Source: Desulfobulbaceae bacterium (lineage in GTDB: Bacteria; Desulfobacterota; Desulfobulbia; Desulfobulbales; Desulfocapsaceae). From it: 33,316 bases of DNA. The notes under the pieces were generated by a model. It saw only the letters and a list, made by a program, of their open reading frames with translations. It did not search any database and had not been told where the DNA came from. Location of the stretch: contig JAIRRG010000193.1 in the NCBI GenBank assembly GCA_031256095.1, positions 1 through 33,316 on the forward strand, read 5' to 3'. Shown one piece after another: positions 30,031-33,316 of the stretch. The position numbers and the translations under genes are program-made. Numbering within the stretch: position 1 is the stretch's first letter; every line of letters begins with the position of its first letter.

Positions 30031-30462
30031 ATGACCATTGATCAACTGACCGTCTTTGTCGAAAACGGCCCCGGCCGTCTTTTGGAGATCACAGAAACTT
30101 TAAGCAAGGCTGGTATCGATCTGCGCGCCCTCTCGATCGCCGACACCGCCGAGTTTGGCATCGCCCGCATCATCACCAGCGACCACCAGCGGGCGGTGAG
30201 CCTGCTACGCGAGGCCGGTTTCGCGGTATCGACCACCAAAGTGCTGGCCATCGGCCTTGACGATGAGCCGGGCGCCTTGGTCAAGGTTCTGCGTATCCTG
30301 GCTGATGAAAGTATCAATATCGAATACCTCTACGCCTTTATCACCCGCCAGAAGCGCCAGGCTTACGTCGTCTTCCGCGTCGAAAATAACGATGCCGCCA
30401 GCGCCGCCCTGGCAAAACATGGGGTGACGGTGGTCGGCGTCGCCGATATTGACGGCGCGTGA
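30031..30462 (+). CDS. tandem ACT-domain protein
   Basis: The 143-residue product has two ACT domains: QLTVFVENGPGRLLEITETL at the start and GLDDEPGALVKVLRILADES from about residue 72. Each has the Gly-rich ligand loop between strand and helix. ACT domains bind amino acids, so it probably senses an aromatic amino acid and modulates the ligase or its pathway. GGAGG lies seven bases upstream. The gene shares the paaK transcript. It ends 22 bases before the truncated antitoxin frame, where the neighbourhood changes. Confidence 0.93.
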   Translation: MTIDQLTVFVENGPGRLLEITETLSKAGIDLRALSIADTAEFGIARIITSDHQRAVSLLREAGFAVSTTKVLAIGLDDEPGALVKVLRILADESINIEYLYAFITRQKRQAYVVFRVENNDAASAALAKHGVTVVGVADIDGA

Positions 30463-30484
30463 GAGATTGGGGGATGGAGGCGCA

Positions 30485-30679
30485 GTGGAACGGGAGCGGA
30501 CTGGAGATGTGGCGCTGTCGAAGCAGCCAGGCGCGGGCGTCTGGAATCGCTTCTTCGAGTTGCTGCGCTCCGTCGAGGTGCCGGCCGATTTCATGGCCGA
30601 GCGTCCGTTGAATGTGCTGCCATCAGAGCGCGACATTTTTGATGATGAGACGGTGCGGGACCTGGATGGGAAAGGATAG
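30485..30679 (+). pseudogene. vapB: antitoxin VapB remnant, N-terminal DNA-binding domain missing
   Basis: The frame encodes WNRFFELLRSVEVPADFMAE and PLNVLPSERDIFDDE, which match the C-terminal toxin-binding half of VapB-type antitoxins. The N-terminal AbrB/SpoVT-like DNA-binding part (about 35-40 residues) is absent; the sequence joins the ACT gene end within about 20 bases. A GTG at 30485 with GGAGG four bases before it could still start a 64-residue protein. It ends in TAG two bases before the toxin ATG. It is probably a 5'-truncated gene that could not repress its own promoter. Confidence 0.65.
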
Positions 30680-30681
30680 CC

Positions 30682-31082
30682 ATGCTGCACATACTGGATA
30701 CCGATACCGCAAGCTACCTGATCAAGGGCAAGGGTCGGCGGTCGAAAATCGCCTGGCGGCTCTTGCCCCGTCCATGGTCTGCATTTCGGTGATGACACGA
30801 GCCGAGCTCCAGTACGGGCTGAAGCGGCTACGAGTAGATCATCACCTTCACTTGGTGGTGCGCCAATTCCTCAAAATGATCCGCACTCTGCCATGGGACG
30901 TCGAGGCGGCCAACTGGTACGCCGACATCCGCCACCCATTGGTCAGCAACGGTCAGCAGATCGGCGAACTGGACATGATGATCGCCGCCCATTCGCTCTC
31001 GGCGGGCGCAGTGCTGGTCACCAACAACCGTCGCCATTATGAGCGTATCGAAGCGCCATTGATACTGGAAAATTGGGCATAA
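30682..31082 (+). pseudogene. vapC: toxin VapC (PIN-domain ribonuclease), frameshifted
   Basis: The ATG frame reads MLHILDTDTASYLIKGKG (the PIN N-terminus with Asp6 and Asp8), then garbles and stops at 30790. A step of -1 near 30735 moves into a second frame reading SAVENRLAALAPSMVCISV, RAELQYGLKRL (acidic Glu), QIGELDMMIAAH (acidic Asp) and TNNRRHYERI, up to 31082. Joined, the protein has 133 residues, the usual VapC length, with all acidic residues. One base lost explains it; programmed -1 slippage or a sequencing error are alternatives. A truncated antitoxin upstream favours decay. Confidence 0.8.
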
Positions 31083-31252
31083 ACGAATGACACAGTGGTC
31101 GGTCCCATCCCTGGCGATCATATGGACTTTAGGCGTCATCCGTTGCGCGTGTGTCTTGCGCGACCTTGTACATCTGAACAGTATTGGGGGTTAAACGGCT
31201 TCTTACTTGGCCGCTGCCGGACGCGCGCCGCCGCCCTACGCTACTTGTCCAT

Positions 31253-31783
31253 TTAGTGGCGCGGCTTGATGCCGCCGCAGTCGCTGCTGATGAACTTCAT
31301 CTGTTCCTCGACCACCATGACGTGTTTGGCGTTCGCCTCGGTAGTGACACTTTCGACCTTGATGGTGATCTGGTCGCCCGTGACTGCCGTCTCTCCCTTG
31401 CTGGTGACCGTACCGCCCCCTTGCTTGCACGCCATTTCAAAACTCGTGCGGTCGCCACTGCGGTTGAGCTTGGGTTCGTCGCAATTGGCGCCTTCTGGGC
31501 GCGGCACGGTGGTCCACTCGTTCTTTGCCATCTCGGCGCTGACGCATATGAAATCGCCCATCGCGGCTTCCATTTTTTTACGCTGCTCGGGCGGCATATT
31601 GACCATGGACTTGCGCATTTGCTCCTGCGCGGCCTTTATCTGCGGCAGCATGTCTTGGCCGTTCATCGTCATCTTGAGTGTGCGCCGTTCCCACAGGCCG
31701 GGTTTTGGGGCATCAGCGCCTTGTGCTGCATGGGTAGCGCCGGCAATCAATACGAGGCACAGAAAAATAAGAGCGATTTTCAT
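31253..31783 (-). CDS. exported DUF3617-family protein
   Basis: The ATG at 31783 has CGGAGA about seven bases upstream; the longer reading to 31876 adds no signal. The 176-residue product has a signal peptide (MKIALIFLCLVLIAGATHA, likely cut after AQGA or HA). The mature part starts PKPGLWERRTLKMTMNGQ, a classic DUF3617 start, and contains CVSAEMAKNEW and a Cys near the end (SSDCGGIKP). DUF3617 proteins are periplasmic and of unknown function. A Met- and Gln-rich helix lies at about 43-72. It stands alone between the vapBC remnant and feoB. Confidence 0.85.
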   Translation of the reverse strand: MKIALIFLCLVLIAGATHAAQGADAPKPGLWERRTLKMTMNGQDMLPQIKAAQEQMRKSMVNMPPEQRKKMEAAMGDFICVSAEMAKNEWTTVPRPEGANCDEPKLNRSGDRTSFEMACKQGGGTVTSKGETAVTGDQITIKVESVTTEANAKHVMVVEEQMKFISSDCGGIKPRH

Positions 31784-32057
31784 GGTACTGTCTCCGAAAA
31801 AGTGGAAAAAACGACAACCAGCGTTGATTGGGCTGAGTTTGCGAAACCCAACATGCAAAATCACACCAATGAACAAGCGTAGCAGGATGAATTAATTGAG
31901 CTTTTGCGAGACCCACCGCTCAGAATGTACCATACGATCGCGCAGCACACCAACGACTTTTAGCCGCCACAACGGGAGCGGCCAGTCCAGTCGGTTGTTG
32001 GTTATCGCAGGCTCACCCTCAACCTACACTACGCGCGCTCTACCCATCTACCAGTCT
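31784..32057. other. intergenic stretch between the DUF3617 gene and the feoB terminator
   Basis: This stretch should carry the DUF3617 promoter, but no clear -35/-10 pair stands out and no reading looks like a protein. Nothing else was recognised. Confidence 0.4.
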
Positions 32058-32090
32058 AAAAAAAAAATCGCCCCCATAGATCCCAGGCGA
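32058..32090 (-). terminator. intrinsic terminator after feoB
   Basis: On the minus strand TCGCCT (32085-32090) pairs with GGGCGA (32068-32073) around an 11-base loop and is followed by ten T residues (32058-32067). It lies five bases after the feoB stop. Confidence 0.7.
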
Positions 32091-32095
32091 ACGCC

Positions 32096-33316
32096 TCAAC
32101 CCAAAAGCGAGCCAATCCGATAGACCAAAATCGCCAAGATGAAGGCGCCGGCGGTATTGAAACAGATGGAAAAGACCGCCCAGCGCCACGACGATTCGCG
32201 GGCGATGCAGATGACGGTGACGAAGCAGGGCGCGTAAAACATGATGAAGACCAAGAGCGCCGCCGCCGTTGCTTGGGTCCATTGTCGATCGGCCTGCAGG
32301 CGGTTGGCCAGCGACTGGCCTGTTTCGGGAGCGGCATCGCCCATCGAGTAAGCCGTGCCCAGGGTCGAGACGATGACTTCCTTGGCGGCGACGCCACCCA
32401 AGAGGGCGATATTCGTGCGCCAGTCAAAACCCGCCCACCGCGAAATTGGCTCCAGTCCGTGGCCAATCCGCCCGGCCAGCGAATGTTCGAGGCTGGCGTG
32501 GGCTTCGCTGGCGTTGATCCGCGCCAGTTGTTGCCGCAAAGCTCGTGCATCTCCAGAGATATTTTTTCCCCCTGAAGCCGCTTCATCCTGAATCTCCTGG
32601 CTGAAAGCGGCCCGCGCCTGGCCGCGAGCGCGCTCAAAACCATCGCGGCTGGCGGTGTCAAGCCGGGGAAAGGTCATCATCGCCCACAACAGAATCGAAA
32701 TGGCCAGAATCACCGTTCCGGCCTTTTTGATGTATTGCCAGGTGCGCTCCCAAGTGTGGATCAGCAAACCGCGCAACGTGGGGAAGCGGTAAGGCGGCAG
32801 TTCCATGACAAAAGGCGTCGGCTCGCCACGCAAAACGGTAAGGCGCAGCAGTTTGGCAGTGAGAAGCGCCATGGCCCAGGCCAGCATCGTGAACAGGAAC
32901 ATGTTGCGGGCCTGGTGCTCGGCGAAAAAAGCGCCAATCAAAAGGGCCAAAACCGGCACCTTGGCGCCGCAGTTCATGAACGGCACAGTCAACAGCGTTG
33001 CCATCCGCTCCTTCGGCGAGCGCAGGGTGCGGGTAGCCATCACTCCCGGCACGGCACAGCCGCCGGCGACGCCGCCGGAAACAATAAACGGCATGACGGA
33101 AGAACCGTGCAGGCCGAAAATGCGAAAGACGCGGTCCATCATGAAGGCGACCCGCGCCAGGTAGCCAGAGTCTTCAAGGATGGCGATGCCGAAGAACATG
33201 AACATGATCAGCGGCACAAAGCCGAAAACGCCGCCAACGCCCTCAATGATGCCGGAAACGATCAGCGACTTGATGATGCCGTCCGGCAGATGCGCTTCGG
33301 CCAGGCCGCTGACCGC
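32096..33316 (-). CDS. feoB: ferrous iron transporter FeoB, C-terminal membrane part (start outside window)
   Basis: About 406 residues are visible, all in frame to the right edge. The stretch IIEGVGGVFGFVPLIMFMFF and AILEDSGYLARVAFMMD is the first Gate region. HGSSVMPFIVSGGVAGGCAVPG follows, with a conserved G-C-x-V-P, then PFMNCGAKVPVL, a second Gate region NIALLGGVAAKEVIVSTLG, and a final hydrophobic helix ending VYRIGSLLG. FeoB imports Fe(II) across the inner membrane; its GTPase domain is beyond the window. A charged loop (ERARGQARAAFSQEIQDEA) sits between the Gate regions. A terminator closes the transcript, so no feoC follows. Confidence 0.95.
   Translation of the reverse strand, partial: AVSGLAEAHLPDGIIKSLIVSGIIEGVGGVFGFVPLIMFMFFGIAILEDSGYLARVAFMMDRVFRIFGLHGSSVMPFIVSGGVAGGCAVPGVMATRTLRSPKERMATLLTVPFMNCGAKVPVLALLIGAFFAEHQARNMFLFTMLAWAMALLTAKLLRLTVLRGEPTPFVMELPPYRFPTLRGLLIHTWERTWQYIKKAGTVILAISILLWAMMTFPRLDTASRDGFERARGQARAAFSQEIQDEAASGGKNISGDARALRQQLARINASEAHASLEHSLAGRIGHGLEPISRWAGFDWRTNIALLGGVAAKEVIVSTLGTAYSMGDAAPETGQSLANRLQADRQWTQATAAALLVFIMFYAPCFVTVICIARESSWRWAVFSICFNTAGAFILAILVYRIGSLLG

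Noticed and set aside
31896-32095. Transposase remnant between the DUF3617 gene and feoB
   Set aside because: No reading gives recognisable transposase sequence and no terminal inverted repeats were seen.

Overview
The window holds two unlike parts. Positions 1 to about 18836 are the right-hand part of a lambda-type tailed prophage, with every gene on the minus strand. Positions 18837-33316 are ordinary chromosome. The boundary is the 3' end of a tRNA-Arg(CCT) gene whose 3' terminus points into the prophage. A tandem AATGTGGGG repeat of the kind often seen as integrase arm sites lies about 70 bases inside. No integrase, repressor or tail-fibre gene is in view, so the prophage must continue past the left edge.

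Read in the direction of transcription (right to left), the prophage has four blocks. Replication comes first: a D5-like helicase, two inverted micro-repeats that look like an origin or operator, and a CHC2/Toprim primase. Next is an accessory block: a ParB-like protein, a SAM-fold protein, a spore-photolyase-like radical SAM protein, a ParB-DNA methyltransferase fusion, a Nu1-like small-terminase candidate, an Ead/Ea22-like protein, a second radical SAM protein (apparently internally deleted), a DUF6378-like protein and a Dam-type methyltransferase. Then packaging and head genes in lambda order: large terminase, HTH protein, gpW-like, portal B, protease C with nested scaffold, decoration D, capsid E. 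A lysis cassette (holin, lysozyme, TM-coiled-coil protein) sits inside the head cluster before the FII-like and Z-like genes. Many neighbours overlap by ATGA.

The chromosomal part carries a translationally coupled set: an OleA-like condensing enzyme, an AMMECR1 protein and a Cys-rich YkgJ-like protein, followed by a hotdog thioesterase. Facing it is a large-type purL split by one in-frame TAG. Then come a DegP/DegQ protease and a divergent phenylacetate-CoA ligase plus ACT-domain pair. A broken vapBC toxin-antitoxin remnant, a DUF3617 lipoprotein-like or periplasmic protein, and the C-terminal part of feoB complete the window.

GC-rich coding sequence, one-piece PurL architecture, the PaaK-ACT pair, AMMECR1 and FeoB suggest an anaerobic Gram-negative bacterium, perhaps of the Desulfobacterota. 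That assignment is inference from gene content only.

The most notable signals are the amber codon in purL, the covarying inverted repeats between helicase and primase, the radical SAM/methyltransferase cassette of the phage, and the OleA-like gene lacking OleBCD but coupled to AMMECR1. Three genes (purL, vapC, phage radical SAM) carry lesions; read-level confirmation would separate real decay or recoding from assembly error.
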